Source: Flaccisagitta enflata (Eukaryota; Chaetognatha; Sagittoidea; Aphragmophora). Taken from it: a stretch of 64,000 nucleotides of DNA. The translations under genes and the position numbers were made by a program. Every line of letters starts with the position of its first letter. Position 1 is the stretch's first letter. The stretch spans positions 14,694,001-14,758,000 of the forward strand of contig OZ231127.1 in assembly GCA_965153355.1 (NCBI GenBank). The letters run 5' to 3'. The notes under the pieces were generated by a model. The model searched no databases. It saw only the letters and a list, made by a program, of their open reading frames with translations, and had not been told where the DNA came from. Below are positions 34,875 to 48,679 of the stretch, in pieces.

Positions 34875-35368
34875 GTTAAAGTACTTGATGACTTGTACTT
34901 TCATGGATAATAATATACGTTATATCTCAATTATCAATAGTTATCAGCTAGGTAGCGTTTGACAATTCTTAACAATTCAGAGGCAATGAGTAATACCAGT
35001 ATCAGATTCACAAGAAGGTATTTAATAGGTAACAGAGTATTCGCAGGAGAAACAGACAATTTATATTTAATTAATGCAATGCCCTTAATTAATAGATTAA
35101 CTTACATTGTTAGAGCTGGAGTAATCCTACTAAAATTTGCGGAGAGGAAAGATCTCTCCTAAAGGTCTCTTTAGCTTATATATCTTACAATATTGTTTTG
35201 GGATCTAATAACAAACTGTTTCTCATATCCTGGATGAAAGACCACAATCATATCAATATTCTTGGGTTCATTATTCCAACTTATTCAAATATCTTGTTTT
35301 AATTTCATATTGGAATTTGCCATGACAATAAAGTTACGTTTCTAGTTTATTTGTCATTTTATATTTCT
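34874..35368. repeat. 495-bp direct repeat, left copy
   Basis: Begins TGTTAAAGTACTTGATGACT, ends CATTTTATATTTCT. It is identical to 47019-47513 except for G/T in AAATTTGCGGAG and T/C in CTTGTTTTAATTT. It contains TTATATATC and, 40 bp before the end, AATAAAG. A 67-codon open frame inside is in both copies but has no protein character I recognise. Confidence 0.95.
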
Positions 35369-38009
35369 ACATCACCCTGCTTTATGTAAAAGTACTTCAA
35401 TTTTTATCTAAAATTGAAATACTTTTAATCAAGAAAATAATGACATAGGAAATTAAAACTTCAACTGAATTATTACAATAATTATCATAAAACTAAAAAA
35501 CGTCTTTCTAATTGCCTAATTTTTGTGTGAAATATTTTCTCTTCAGATAGTATATGAATTCTAAAACTAATTCTTTACGCAACCTTTCATAGGAACAATA
35601 TCCTCACCTACCCTTTTATGACAGTTCACCTTAAGCATGAATTAATGAATAGAAAGCAAAGTGTAACACCATATAAATTCAATGCACAATTAACAATACA
35701 ATTACAATTCAATTGAAAATTAACGGTTGTCTTTTGTTCTTGTCGATATCACCGGCACTGCATTCAATAGAACACGATAACGTTGGTGGGTGAGTGTCAG
35801 TGAGTGCCAGTGTTCGTGATACATTTTTTTTTCTTTCTGAAGTATGTAACCAAATTGTTTAAGAGTGTAACTATTGCTTTTCAAATAGTTTTTGAAAGGT
35901 CAAAGATATGACAAATCTTTACACTGTACCATTTTAGTGTTTTTTTTTTTTTTCAGTTGGGATGCTATAAGAATTCTTTCTTTAGAATTCTTTCTTTTTC
36001 GTTACTGACCTTTCCTGTCAGTTCACATTTTTGAGTTTTTAATTTCTTTTGACTTAGAGATATTTTCCATTTTTCTCGTTTTGCCAATATTGGTGAAGTG
36101 GCAGCAGGGGAATCGGGTCAATGTGGGTCACCCCCATGTCGTGTTGTATGGGTGCAGAATGTTATAAGTGATAATCTTCTGTTGTGGTGGTTAAAATGCA
36201 ATTGATGTGATATTATGAGTGATGCTGTGTGATGCTGTGTTCATTGAAAATCGATTCTCCAAGTTCTTTTTCTTTTCTTTGTCCTTTGTCTATGTCTTTG
36301 CCAGTGTCAACAATTTTTATCACAAACGGCACGGTATACATCCATAAATTCTAAAAATTGAATTATCACTACAAACAACTTGGGTAAAGTGAGATATATT
36401 GTTCCATTTGTCAAACATTTTTGATTCGTCAATTCTGTCTCTCAATGCCTACCTTATTTCTCTCCCCTCTGGAGAGGTCTGTCTGTCAGTCAAATTCCCC
36501 CAGCAGTGTTGGAAATGTCCATCAGTATGTTTTTGTATTTCTATAAGCTTTGTTAGGCTGTTTGTCTGCCTCCTTCCCAAACAATGACGCAGTCTGTCAG
36601 TATGTCTTTTCCTATCACCCCTTTGTCTGTCTGTCAGTAAAATGTCTGGCCCATTGTACATTAAGTTTAAATCAATGTTTTAATGTCCATTGTGGTCAGA
36701 CTATAAAAAGGGCCAATATTCCATTTTTCAACTCAATTGTAACTCACTTGTTATGTCACTGCCTCACTTAATTGTCCATCAGTCTGTCAGGTATTATAAT
36801 CCAATTACACCAGACTACCTGTTTTGAATACCTTTACATAGTTTGCTGAAGTTTTCTTTATGAAGTCCAACCTTTTTTATATCACTCCAACCATCCACCA
36901 AAAAAAAACTTCAGCAAACTATCATTCAATTCTCCAACTCTGTCCTCCATCATCGGACAGACAAATAACCAAAACGACATACAGGCAATAAAACTTTCAA
37001 AATGAACCTCGACTCTTGGGCATCCATCCCCAACTCTCAACAACAAAGGAAAAAAACCATGCCTTCCAAACGACCAAGCGATGGATAGACGGACCAACTG
37101 ATTGACCAACGGGCGATCCACTGATCTACAAAATGGAGTCACACAACATGCTACAAACACTACTAAAAAATATGTACCTGTTCTCATGGAACAAGACAAA
37201 GTAAATCTCCAAACACTAATATAATTTCACATGTTCTGAAAAGAATTCTTTAAGCCTTTACCGTAGCTTATAATCCATTACTCCATGTTTGGGGACTTAT
37301 ACGGATATCAGTTTTAGCAGACGAACAGATAGACCCAAAATCTGTAGAGTCGCGAATTCACTAGTAGAAACCCAAAAACAATAGCTATTCCTTCAGATAA
37401 GCATTCTCGGCCAATAATCACCTTCAAGTGGCCTACCATCAAGCTTACCAAGTTCAACCGGCCAGACTCGTCTCACCTACCCACATCTCCCGCCAAAATA
37501 CTTCAAAAGAAAAATAAAACTCTTATTACTCACATCTTTAGAAGCCCAAAAGAATTTATTTTTTCTTTTTTTTCAAAATACTTCTGGAATTCCCCAGATT
37601 TCCTGAAATACTCCAAAATTCTCTAAAATCCTTTACAACTTTCAAATTTTTTTTTTTTTTTCAAAACTTATCTAAAATTTGTAAAAGTGACAAGAATTTT
37701 CAAAAAAACTAACTGCTAACACCTTCAGCATCTATCTGATGAAAATAATTATCTCCAAATTAAATCACCAAGACAAATCATCAATCCCAAAAACAAAACT
37801 AAGTCCGAAAATTGCACTGGTCTTGGGCTGACCGGAAACCCCTATTTTTCAGCCCAATACATGAAACCAGCCCGGCTTTCACAATTGGGAAAAGTCACGA
37901 TTCCCATGAACAAAGCCAGATACATCGCAATCCAGTCACGGATAGTTGGGTAATAAAATGCACATTTTTCAAAATGGAATTACCAACGAACAAACTAACC
38001 TAAATGTCA
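35369..38009. other. Interior of the direct-repeat block, AT-rich
   Basis: No gene. GTCTGTCTGTCAGT-type runs occur near 36,475-36,645. Minus-oriented GTCC-like text occurs near 37,080-37,120 (GGACCAACTGATTGACC). Long A/T runs at 37,550-37,700. Confidence 0.4.
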
Positions 38010-38830
38010 TTCTAAGGTCAACTATCATGTGAAGGCCAACCATCAATTAAATGGCACTATTATCGTTAAAGGTCAACTAACATTGTTGAAGGTCAACTAT
38101 ATTGTGGAAGGTCAACTAACATCATCAAAAGTCAATCAACATCGTTAAAAGTCAATCAGCATCTTTAAAGGTCAATCATCTCGTTAAAAGTCAATTAACA
38201 TTGTTAAAGGTCAATCATCTCATTAGAAGTCAATCAACAAATTATAGGTCACTGAAGCCTTATAGGTCACTTACCCCTTTTATCATAGCCCAGAATAGTC
38301 AAAATTCAGCCAAAATAGCAAAATTTAACAAAAAAAATAGTTCAAAATTAGCCATAATATCAAAATTTAACCTAAAATAGCCAAAAGTAGCCTAATTTGG
38401 TAAATTTTGTCATAAACAGCTAAAATTAGTTTATTTTGGCCCATAATAGCATAATTGAATCCTAAATGCCAAAATTATCATAAATGGCAAATCAAGTTAA
38501 AGAAAGCTAAAAATTCGCCAAAACATCAACATTCAATAATTATAGCTAAAATCAGTCAAATTACTAAAATTTAACCAAAATTAGTTAAAATCAGCTAGAA
38601 TATGAAAGTCAACCAAAATTAGCCAATTTCAGCCCATTTAAGAAACATTGACCAAAATTGTCTAAAATCAGTAAAACTTTAAAAATACTAACCAAGTTGA
38701 AATATCAAATATTGACTAAAATTAACCAAATTCAACCAAAACTGTAAAATATGATTAGAATTACTAAAAAAATATCTAAAACAGTAATGTCTTGTTCAAC
38801 TATAGCCAAAATAGTCAAAATATACAATTT
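38010..38830. repeat. Two adjoining degenerate short-unit repeats
   Basis: 38,010-38,260 is about twelve copies of a ~21-bp unit AAAGGTCAATCATCTCGTTA. 38,280-38,830 is a looser AGCCAAAATTAGC/AAAATTTAACC unit. Both are A-rich on the plus strand. Confidence 0.75.
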
Positions 38831-38950
38831 ACACCAAATTTCCACATATTTGCCATAAACATGACACTAACAAATTCGACCCCATCATCCCATCTAGATC
38901 CATCTTCCCCCACGGGGAATCGCTTTAACTTAGACCATCAAAAAAATTTT

Positions 38951-39445
38951 TTACACTGTCAAGGCAAAACTTGAACAATTCCTCAGCACTGGTGGCTTCT
39001 TTTTATACTCCGTTACCTCATCCCTTGTTTCCTTCCCTAAATATGCAAATTCAGGTTCAATAACAGATAATTCCCCTTCTTTCGCCAATCTTACCATATC
39101 TGTTTCATCATGGATATTGACAAGGCCTAATTGAGATAAATTTTTATTCTTTTTCTCAACGTTGCGGACCCATGGTCCTGATTCAAATTCTAACCTAACA
39201 CCTTCGCCCTTCTTATAACCTAGAGGCATTGGACACCCCTTCAGTGCCTCCACCGCGCCCCCACTCGGCAGGCCGGTACTTCCAATTATAGTCTGCCGGC
39301 CGTTCAGACGGCCCGTACCTGTATGCTGAAGGGCTGAGGATACAGGCCCGGGTCCCAATTGACCAATGCTCCAATTGGCGCACAGACTCGCTCCCCCGTC
39401 AGCTTCCACCGCTGACGAAGGGGCGGTTTCCCCTATATCAGCCAT
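38951..39445 (-). CDS. Unrecognised 164-residue protein inside the direct-repeat block
   Basis: ATG (39445) starts MADIGETAPSSAVEADGGAS and the frame runs to TAA at 38951, ending NCSSFALTV. The sequence is GC-richer than everything around it and has normal amino-acid variety: Gly/Ser-rich first 70 residues, then GCPMPLGYKKGEGVRLEFES, a charged middle (HDETDMVRLAKEGELSVIEP) and a Lys-rich end. It lies on the strand on which the block looks like an LTR-type element, so a gag-like or captured cellular exon is possible. I see no CCHC knuckle, protease DSG or other diagnostic motif. No convincing splice sites are visible. Function unknown. Confidence 0.35.
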   Translation of the reverse strand: MADIGETAPSSAVEADGGASLCANWSIGQLGPGPVSSALQHTGTGRLNGRQTIIGSTGLPSGGAVEALKGCPMPLGYKKGEGVRLEFESGPWVRNVEKKNKNLSQLGLVNIHDETDMVRLAKEGELSVIEPEFAYLGKETRDEVTEYKKKPPVLRNCSSFALTV

Positions 39446-40984
39446 TCCCAGTCTATCGGGGGAGATATGAGGGGGACCTATCCATTCCGCTTTAGGGATT
39501 TATGCCAGCACTCCCCGTTTATTCTCTATGAATATCCATTTTAGCATATCACGTTCTCCTGCGAACACAACTGCCCCACCCCAGCTCAATTCCCATATCC
39601 CTTTTGCATCAAAAAAATTTTATGGCACCTGATGGTCTTTAATTAACATCATTTGCATTCCAGGCATCACATTTCAAACACAAATGTTCATTCACCATCT
39701 TGACAAAGTATCATATGATAGGCCATTACATACAACACTCAATCAAAAAGGGAATGATCGCAATCTACTACTGTAGGAAACTTATTTCATAAACATAACA
39801 TACACGTTAAACAACACCACATCCTCAATAATTTTTGAAACAACAACTTTGGACTCAAACAAAATCCAACCTTTGAGACAAAACTTACGAGGCCGTGAGA
39901 TTCCTTCATGATCTGAATTCCGAAACCATTATCCTGGCAAACATCCAACCATGACCACAAATTCTTCTCCCAACATACCACGTAATCATACAAGCCAATT
40001 ACCAACGTGTGCTCCCAATAATGACACACTGAAAAACTGCATGGAAAACTACACCCACCGTCAATCACAACAACCAAGCATAACCATCCAACATTCATAT
40101 CTCATTCTTGTGCTTACACTTTCTCCTCAAATATATTTTTTTCATATAAATTCATCTATATATCAAAAAAAATTAATACATCTCCTAACATATATGCATA
40201 ATACTAGTTTCTTACCTATTACTATGAACAATACAATATAATGATACATAGAGGTGACAACACAAGAGACAGCAGCAAAAAATCATCTGGAATGCATATG
40301 GTTAGGTTAAATTGGTTATAATTGTTAATTTTGGTTAATTTGATCAAAAACAGACAAAATAGACAAATGTTGCCCACCTTCCAGAAATTCTTTTGACAAC
40401 CATACTTAGTAGTCATAAAATATATATGAAATAAACCAATATTCATACAAAACTTTCTAACCCTAAATGATATAGAAAGAATATAACTAATATATATGAA
40501 AAAGAAACACAATCACATTTGTAAACAACATCTGAAGTTGAATAAATCTAAAGTATCTAGAACAAAAAATCTAATACCAAAAGAATCTTCATCCCATGGC
40601 CACCCTTAAAATTTTAATCAAACAATACATTCCATACTATAAGCGACATAAATTTACATCAACTCAGGACATAAGTATAAGAATGAATGTGTATCATCAC
40701 TCGATCATACAAAGCGTCATAATCGGTACTCTCAACAGAAACACTTTCAACATCGAAACACAATCGGACGACCAAGCTCACGCTCCCAACCACAGCGCGA
40801 TGACGACGACGACGACAACAACTACGACAATGACGACGACGACAACGACCATGACAAACGACGACGATAACAACGGCGACAGTGATGACAACCACGACAA
40901 CTACGGCATGGATTAGGATTAGAATGGTGATTACGATGATGACGCACATTCATAATGCAATTATGTTGAGCATTGCAATATCGA

Positions 40985-41110
40985 CAAACTCACAACTAAC
41001 TGACCAACAGACCGATGGACCAACCAACCAATGGGTGAACATGGCCCACCAACAGATGCGAGGACGCATCCGAAAGACTGCACCACAAATCACACAATCA
41101 AACTTCACAC
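40985..41110 (-). mobile_element. Degenerate GTCC element, minus-oriented
   Basis: GACCAACAGACCGATGGACC core. The nearby GATGCG-AGGA-CGCATC is a perfect 6-bp hairpin. Confidence 0.45.
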
Positions 41111-41609
41111 TCAATCATCCGTGCTTTTCATAATCTGATACAATATCTCTGTATTCTAGTTCCCCAGTCCCAGTCCCATGTTCAAACACACGGACACACC
41201 TTCCACACATATCACCGACTACAACCCATGACATGTCATCCAATCTATGACGTCATATACAACCTCGTCATGCGAACAGGCCATTACTATGTCGGCACCA
41301 AAAATATGCCACTCAAAATCCAAACGTACCAGCCCAAATACAATTGGGCATGTCCATCCACCTATCATAAATAACTGACTCACTCACTAAACTTGAATTT
41401 TCAAAATCTGATATATCCACATCTCTCATTTTATCTCCAAAATTGGGCTATCCAAAAAAAAAAAAAAAAAAAAATCCAAAGATCAAAATCTACAGTTAAA
41501 CTAAAAAAATTAGCAGCTGAGCAACATTTCTGTGACTCAGATGGTAAAATTTAGTTAAATGATAAAAAAATGATTACGGCTGTATCCGACAGACATATAA
41601 AATGTCCAA

Positions 41610-41703
41610 AAATAGCAAGAAACCGACACATAGGCAAACCAACCAACGTACCAACGGACCGACCCAAAAGCCATACATAGAGCTGCGTCACATGCAACTA
41701 AAT
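41610..41703 (-). mobile_element. GTCC element, minus-oriented
   Basis: On the minus strand: TTAGTTGCATGTGACGCAGC (stem AGTTGC/GCAGCT), CTCTATGTATGGCTTTTGGG, GTCCGTTGGTACG core. Confidence 0.65.
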
Positions 41704-42629
41704 ATATAACAAAATACAGCGCGACCATGACATAATGGCACTAAAAATATATCCTCCAACCTGATCACTCCACGTCACCGTCCACGCGTCACAAACACGT
41801 GACTAAAGAACATGACAACCAACGTGGCACCCAACACATACAGGCAGTTTCCACAATAAGCTAGACCGATGGAAAATAGGCGACTGAATCCATTAACATC
41901 GATAAAAATGTCATAGTTCCATAATAGTTGCATCAAATAGCCTGAAAAATGAGCCTTATGCTCGGATTTTAATACTCTCTTAGATCATATGAAAAAAAAA
42001 ATATTCTTCTACTTAAAATGTGTCCAACATGTAAATCTTATCATAATCAGAGTAACATAAGAGTAACAGGGTGTCAACATATTAGGTCACTCTCTTACAA
42101 AAATCACTAGAAAAATCATCAGCCAGAATTGACATTGCAAGTAATCTAGGTTACATCTGTACTTAAGGGAAAAAAATTTTCCATAATACCTAAGATATTG
42201 CCATTTCAAAAATAGTATATTACGATATGTCAAAATCAAGCACATTCAACGAATAATTAAGAAAAATATGGGTTTGACACAATCTGTCACTGTCACTGTC
42301 TGTCCCTCACTGTCTCATCCTCTGTCCATCACTTGGTCTAATTTCCTCCGCCTGTACTTACCTGTCTGTAATTTTCTGTTTGTACTTTTCTGTCTGTACT
42401 TCTGCCTGTACTTCTGTCTGTACTTCTGTATGTTTACCGGTCTCATCTCTGTCTCTCAATTATCATTCTACCCCTCTTTGTCGATTGATCTTTCTTTCTG
42501 TCCATCTCTGTGTAATTATCTCTGTCTCTATGCCTGTGTTTGTAGCCCTCAGTCTGCCTCTCTCTCTGTCTGTCCCTCTCTGAATGTCGGTCCCTCAGTC
42601 TCTCTCTCACTGTTTCCATGTCCCTGTCT

Positions 42630-43015
<386 letters not shown>

Positions 43016-43194
43016 TAGTTTCGATCCCTCTTGTATGTCCGTTCGTCTGAGTCTGCCCCTGTCTCTGTAGCTGTCCCTCAGCCTATCCCTGTTTGTCAAT
43101 ATTTTTCTTTTTGAATTTCTAAACTCAAGTCAATTTCTCAAGAAGACTCTTTTATAGCTTACAGTGCCAGATAAACACTTCCAGGACGCACATT

Positions 43195-43655
43195 ATCAGC
43201 AAAAAAGATATAGACGGGTCAACCGAAAACCTGTCAACAAACAAACCAACCAACCAACCAACCAACTTGGAGGCATGTGGAGCCGCATGTAGAAAACAGA
43301 AACTTAAACGAATAACTTACGTGATCATACCCGACTTGTCCCTAAAACGACAATTACAACAACGACAACAATGATGATGTGGAAGACGACGACGACAACG
43401 ACGGCACTGACGTCGTTGACGACAATGGTAAAACGACAAAAATGATCATGTAACGATGACGATGACGACATTTATCGAGGTTGGCATTCACGCAAATACA
43501 TGCCCTCTCTCTTATAGTCGAATAAATGAGCGAACGAACAAAGGAATGAATGAATTAATGAACAAATCTTCCTTTAAGCGCCATAGTCGAACTGACCAAC
43601 CAATCATTCGACCAACCAACCGACGGACAGAGCCTTTCATATAGATACTACAAAA
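43195..43655 (-). mobile_element. Two degenerate GTCC elements, minus-oriented
   Basis: CAACCAACCAACCAACTTGG with GCATGTGGAGCCGCATG at 43,245-43,290, and CCAACCAACCGACGGACAG with AGCCTTTCATATAGA at 43,610-43,645. A GACGACGACAACGAC tract lies between. Confidence 0.45.
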
Positions 43656-45530
43656 ATAAATACAAAAATTCAAAACACGGGCTCCAAATTGAAAATCTTA
43701 CTCCAAAATTAAGACACATTGAAGGGTACCAGAAAACTAGATCGTCATGCACCTAGAATACACATAACATTTTCATACATACAATACATTTCTTCCTGAT
43801 CTATATAGACATACAATATGATATTGACAAAATATTTCATAAACAGGAACAGAAATACAAATACAAAACATTTATAATACATAAAACAATGAAAAAAAAT
43901 TTTTTTTTCTTTCTTTAAATTTCATGTATTTGAGTATTCTATTTTTTTTTTTCAAAACAAATACAATTTCCAACGAAAACAAAAAGACCATAATAGTTCC
44001 AAGCTACAATCTTAGATCTCAAACACTTGCTAATCAACTCAATTACAATTAATGATGACTTATTAATTTGACTTAATTACACACCTATCAAACACAAAAA
44101 AACATTTTTATTTTATTCCTGTTTCTAACACAAATTTGTTTGCTACAAAACAAAATTTTATTCAAAACATAAACTATAACTCTTGAATATTTGTATCTTT
44201 TTTCTATTCTGAAATAAAATCCTTGAAAATTTCTTTCATGAAATACAAACCTCCTTCATTCTGGAATCTCGTCTTATGATCGATTATGTTTAGCAGGGAT
44301 AAGACGAGCAAAAAAATACGAACATCCAAACTAAAGACATTAATTTTTTTTTTTTTTTCAGTAGGGTGTTTCAAAATATCCGCAAAACTATACAATAACT
44401 CAATATATGATAGAATTGATATTATAGTCTTACAATATTATAGATATAGCAATATGTTTTGATATCAACAGAAAGCTTATAAGATACTGATACTAATCAT
44501 GTCACACTTTAGATATACACTGATATAACAATGAAGATGTTATTTCATAACAATAACTTAGGACTAAGGACTCATGACTAAGAAACAACTACACACAAAC
44601 AAACAGAACAACTAGACTGTCAGTGCAAACAAATGGACATCCAAACCATAGACACAAAAATCCTTCCTAGTAAGGTGCTTCATAATAAATTTTTTTTCTT
44701 TAACCAAAATATAATTGACTCAATTAGTCATACATATCAATATATATATATATAATATATACATCAAAACACATTTGACTTGATAATTATACATACCAAT
44801 GAAAATAATCAACTCACTACTTTAGCTCAGAGAAGTCCACATGGTAAGGAAATAAAACAATAAGATAGAATTCAACAAAATATAGAAAAACACAATATCT
44901 GCAAAACTCATACTTATCTTAATATGATCAGACTAATCATATTCAATATATAAATACATTACACATGATATACATGATCGAATCAAAATATATAATATAT
45001 GAGATGTGTAACAATTCTTAAAAAAAAAAAAAAAAGAGACTCATACAACTATCAAAATCAAAACACACATCTTAGGAAATTTTAAATTTTAAAGTGTAAG
45101 CTTCCACTACATACATATACATACCTAAAATACGGCTCTTTGAAACTATGAAATTTCCTTAGGTATATATATTTTTTTTTCAATGTATCATATCCCTTCT
45201 ATCTTAGAAAATACATATACAATACATATACAATACATATAAATATACAATACATACACAAAGCATGTAATATGATATATATCATAAGTTCATTAAAATA
45301 CAATACAAAACCTAAATTTGATATGCTTCCCATTTCGGGACACCCTATCACTTGGCAAAACTCACCCGCGCGCATTTCCAAGACCACAGAAACGGAAGAA
45401 CATAAAATCCTTCTTACTTTTCTCTTCCTCATATCTCCTTACAATTCACAAATTTTAGAAAATTTCGAAAACGGAGGGAAACGCTGGAAATACGCTTGTG
45501 ATAAAACTTTACTAGATAGCTAATCAGATA
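43656..45530. other. Very AT-rich interior sequence
   Basis: TATATA-rich, with ATACATATACAATACATA degenerate runs near 45,205-45,260. No gene or terminal structure found. Confidence 0.4.
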
Positions 45531-45534
45531 AACA

Positions 45535-46295
45535 CACGGACCGATCGATGGACTGACATATGGACTGACAGATGGACTGACAAACGGACCGACCGCCGAC
45601 GGACCAACAAACTCATCAGCAAATGAGTCTGATAGTAATGGCCCTCAGAGATGCGCAGACCCACACAAATATCGAAAGAACATTAGGTAGACCGACTGAC
45701 AAACGACTTCCTTTCACAAAAGGAATCTGAAAAGGCAGTCTACACTCCAAGTTTTTCCTCTACCATTCAGAGACATAAAAAACGCGATAAAAAGCCTTTA
45801 AAACACTTTGATATGGATGGGTGGACCGACGGACCAACCAGCAGACCGACCAAAAAAAGTGACTAAAAAGGTGCTTGAAGAGTTGCTTAACCACCCTTTT
45901 AAATAACTGAAAAACGTGTTAATTGCCTTTTCACAAATTAGTAACAGATGGACCGACGGACAGACCAATCGACCGGAAGGTGGCTTAATGAGTCGCACAG
46001 CACGCAACAAAAAATCGACGATCGAAGAGAATCGATGAAAACTGATGATTGAGTAGGACTAAATTGAGAAGAAATCCAGAAGGAGCCGTTATCATACAAT
46101 GGAGAAAAATGCGAAAAAATAAAATCAGCGATTTCAGTCCTATCAACTGACCAGCAGACAGACGGACAAGGCAAGATACAAAGTGTAATGCCATCCTTTA
46201 ATCGGACAAATGGCCAGGCGGCCACACACTCATGAGGACAGAAAATATAGTCAACAAGGACAGACGGACGAACAGATGGACCAAATTGGACCATC
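45535..46295 (-). mobile_element. Cluster of GTCC elements, minus-oriented
   Basis: At least three cores: 45,538-45,610 (GACCGATCGATGGACTGACA with a 12-bp subunit ATGGACTGACAT), 45,825-45,860 and 45,945-46,012. In the last, the minus strand reads GTTGCGTGCTGTGCGACTCA then TTAAGCCACC. A partial core follows at 46,140-46,290. Confidence 0.6.
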
Positions 46296-46309
46296 ATTCC
46301 CACTACAAA

Positions 46310-47018
46310 ACACGATGACGGACGAGGAATTCAAAAAAAAACTGAAGTGTGGACTTTGCCTCATTCAATGAAATTAAACAAAAGCCTGATTTCAGCGAGA
46401 ATGTAAAATTCGATTCCCAAATACTATTTGGGACAAATAATTTACACCACATACTATCAGGAACATAAACAGTTTCCAGAATAAAGATATCATTTAAATA
46501 TCATAAACAAATCACAAAATCCTGAAAACCAAGCTGAACTACTAGTTCAAGACAGTCAACTACATAAGCAAAATACCAAGTCAAGGCACTCAACTATACA
46601 AGCAAAGAACCACAGCCCACATATCTAATATCCAGCACTCTTTTTTTCAAACAATTTCTTCCTCATAAGAAACACAATTGATCACATGTCACCACATGTT
46701 ACATAACCTATCATAGCAAAGAATCTCAACAAAAACATACCAATTCAACAAAACCAAACATATACATATATTGTTTCTAACATCTTAGTCTTAGATATTA
46801 TATAAAATCATCTTACATAAAACCTCTCAAATAGAAAACTAGTGATGCCATTTTTGTTACTTGGAAAGTAGAATGCACAAATCAACGGGATTGTCGCTAA
46901 GTTTCTATACCATCCTATCGCCATGAATTTTTCTGAACAAAAGTTCTTTAACCCTACCCCAATACCATCCCCACCCCCTTATGAACATGATACTGTTTAA
47001 AGCACCGCATAGCCGCCA
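46310..47018. other. AT-rich end of the direct-repeat block
   Basis: No gene. CCCCACCCCCTTATG occurs 40 bp before the right repeat; on the minus strand this is a G-rich stretch just after the possible primer-binding site. Confidence 0.4.
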
Positions 47019-47513
47019 TGTTAAAGTACTTGATGACTTGTACTTTCATGGATAATAATATACGTTATATCTCAATTATCAATAGTTATCAGCTAGGTAG
47101 CGTTTGACAATTCTTAACAATTCAGAGGCAATGAGTAATACCAGTATCAGATTCACAAGAAGGTATTTAATAGGTAACAGAGTATTCGCAGGAGAAACAG
47201 ACAATTTATATTTAATTAATGCAATGCCCTTAATTAATAGATTAACTTACATTGTTAGAGCTGGAGTAATCCTACTAAAATTTTCGGAGAGGAAAGATCT
47301 CTCCTAAAGGTCTCTTTAGCTTATATATCTTACAATATTGTTTTGGGATCTAATAACAAACTGTTTCTCATATCCTGGATGAAAGACCACAATCATATCA
47401 ATATTCTTGGGTTCATTATTCCAACTTATTCAAATATCTTGTTCTAATTTCATATTGGAATTTGCCATGACAATAAAGTTACGTTTCTAGTTTATTTGTC
47501 ATTTTATATTTCT
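47019..47513. repeat. 495-bp direct repeat, right copy
   Basis: Same orientation as 34874-35368, 493 of 495 bases identical. Preceded by CGCATAGCCGCCA and followed without gap by TG microsatellite. Confidence 0.95.
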
Positions 47514-47920
<407 letters not shown>

Positions 47921-47959
47921 GTGTATCGCTCTTTTCAACGAGACATTGGATACCAGTTT

Positions 47960-48370
47960 AAGGTCAATCAGTTCGAATTCTCTTCGATAATCCGGATAAC
48001 TTGTCGGATAATATATAACAGACGATTTGCGCTAAAACCTGTTTCCTGTCAGGTTAGAAGATTAAATGCCTAGTCATATTCTTTGGGAAATTTCCTCGCA
48101 GAAAGTTAATTTCAGGCGTTGCTTTTTGTACATGAAAAGGGATCCGCTCTAACGGATTTAAAGAGACTTACATGTTAAGTTTATTTTTCAAAAACGTTTT
48201 CCTAAAGTTTTTTGTAAGATACTTTTTGTTGCACATTTCATATCTAATAATGGTGGAGTTCTGTTATAGCCATTAAAAAGAAACAAGCTAAAGAGACCAC
48301 AAAATCACATCTTCATTTGATGGAATTCCAATAGTGGCGGGTCCGTTAGAGCGGGGTTCAACGGTTCATA
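47960..48370. mobile_element. Remnants of pogo/Tigger-like elements
   Basis: GATAATCCGGATAACTTGTC at 47,976; GATCCGCTCTAACGGATTT at 48,141; GTCCGTTAGAGCGGGGTTCA at 48,341 facing it. The last is the terminus type seen at 14,077. Pairing of ends and target duplications could not be settled. Confidence 0.5.
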
Positions 48371-48452
48371 CCAGACCTCTAGATTTTGGAGCAGCGAGCA
48401 GCGCCGCTTCTCGGCAGGGAAAGCGAGATGTCGGCGTGTTCCAATGATAGAA

Positions 48453-48592
48453 GAAGAAGAAGTGAAGAAGAAGAAGAAGAAGAAGAAGAAAAAGAAGAAG
48501 AAGAAGAAGAAGAAGAAGAAGAAGAAGAAGAAGAAGAAGAAGAAGAAGAAGAAGAAGAAGAAGAAGAAGAAGAAGAAGAAGAAGAAGAAGAA
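48453..48592. repeat. (GAA)n microsatellite
   Basis: About 45 GAA units with AAAGAA interruptions, degenerate to 48,672. Confidence 0.95.
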
Positions 48593-48679
48593 TTGAAAGA
48601 AAAAGAAAAAAGAAAAAGAAGAAGGAAAAAGCAAAAAAAGAAACAGAAAAAGAAGAAGAAGAAGAAGAAGATCGAAATT

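Larger units (their letters stand above)
39446..42267. other. AT-rich interior of the direct-repeat block
   Basis: No gene beyond the frame above. A GACGACAACGAC degenerate tract lies at 40,795-40,915. Minus-oriented GTCC elements are listed separately. Confidence 0.4.

Noticed and set aside
34959-35162. 67-codon frame conserved in both 495-bp repeats
   Set aside because: Its conservation is that of the whole repeat (two changes in 495 bp, one of them inside the frame); there is no independent coding signal.
39951-40512. Short frames in the AT-rich interior of the direct-repeat block
   Set aside because: Under 105 codons, AT-rich composition, no start context, splice sites or recognisable motif.
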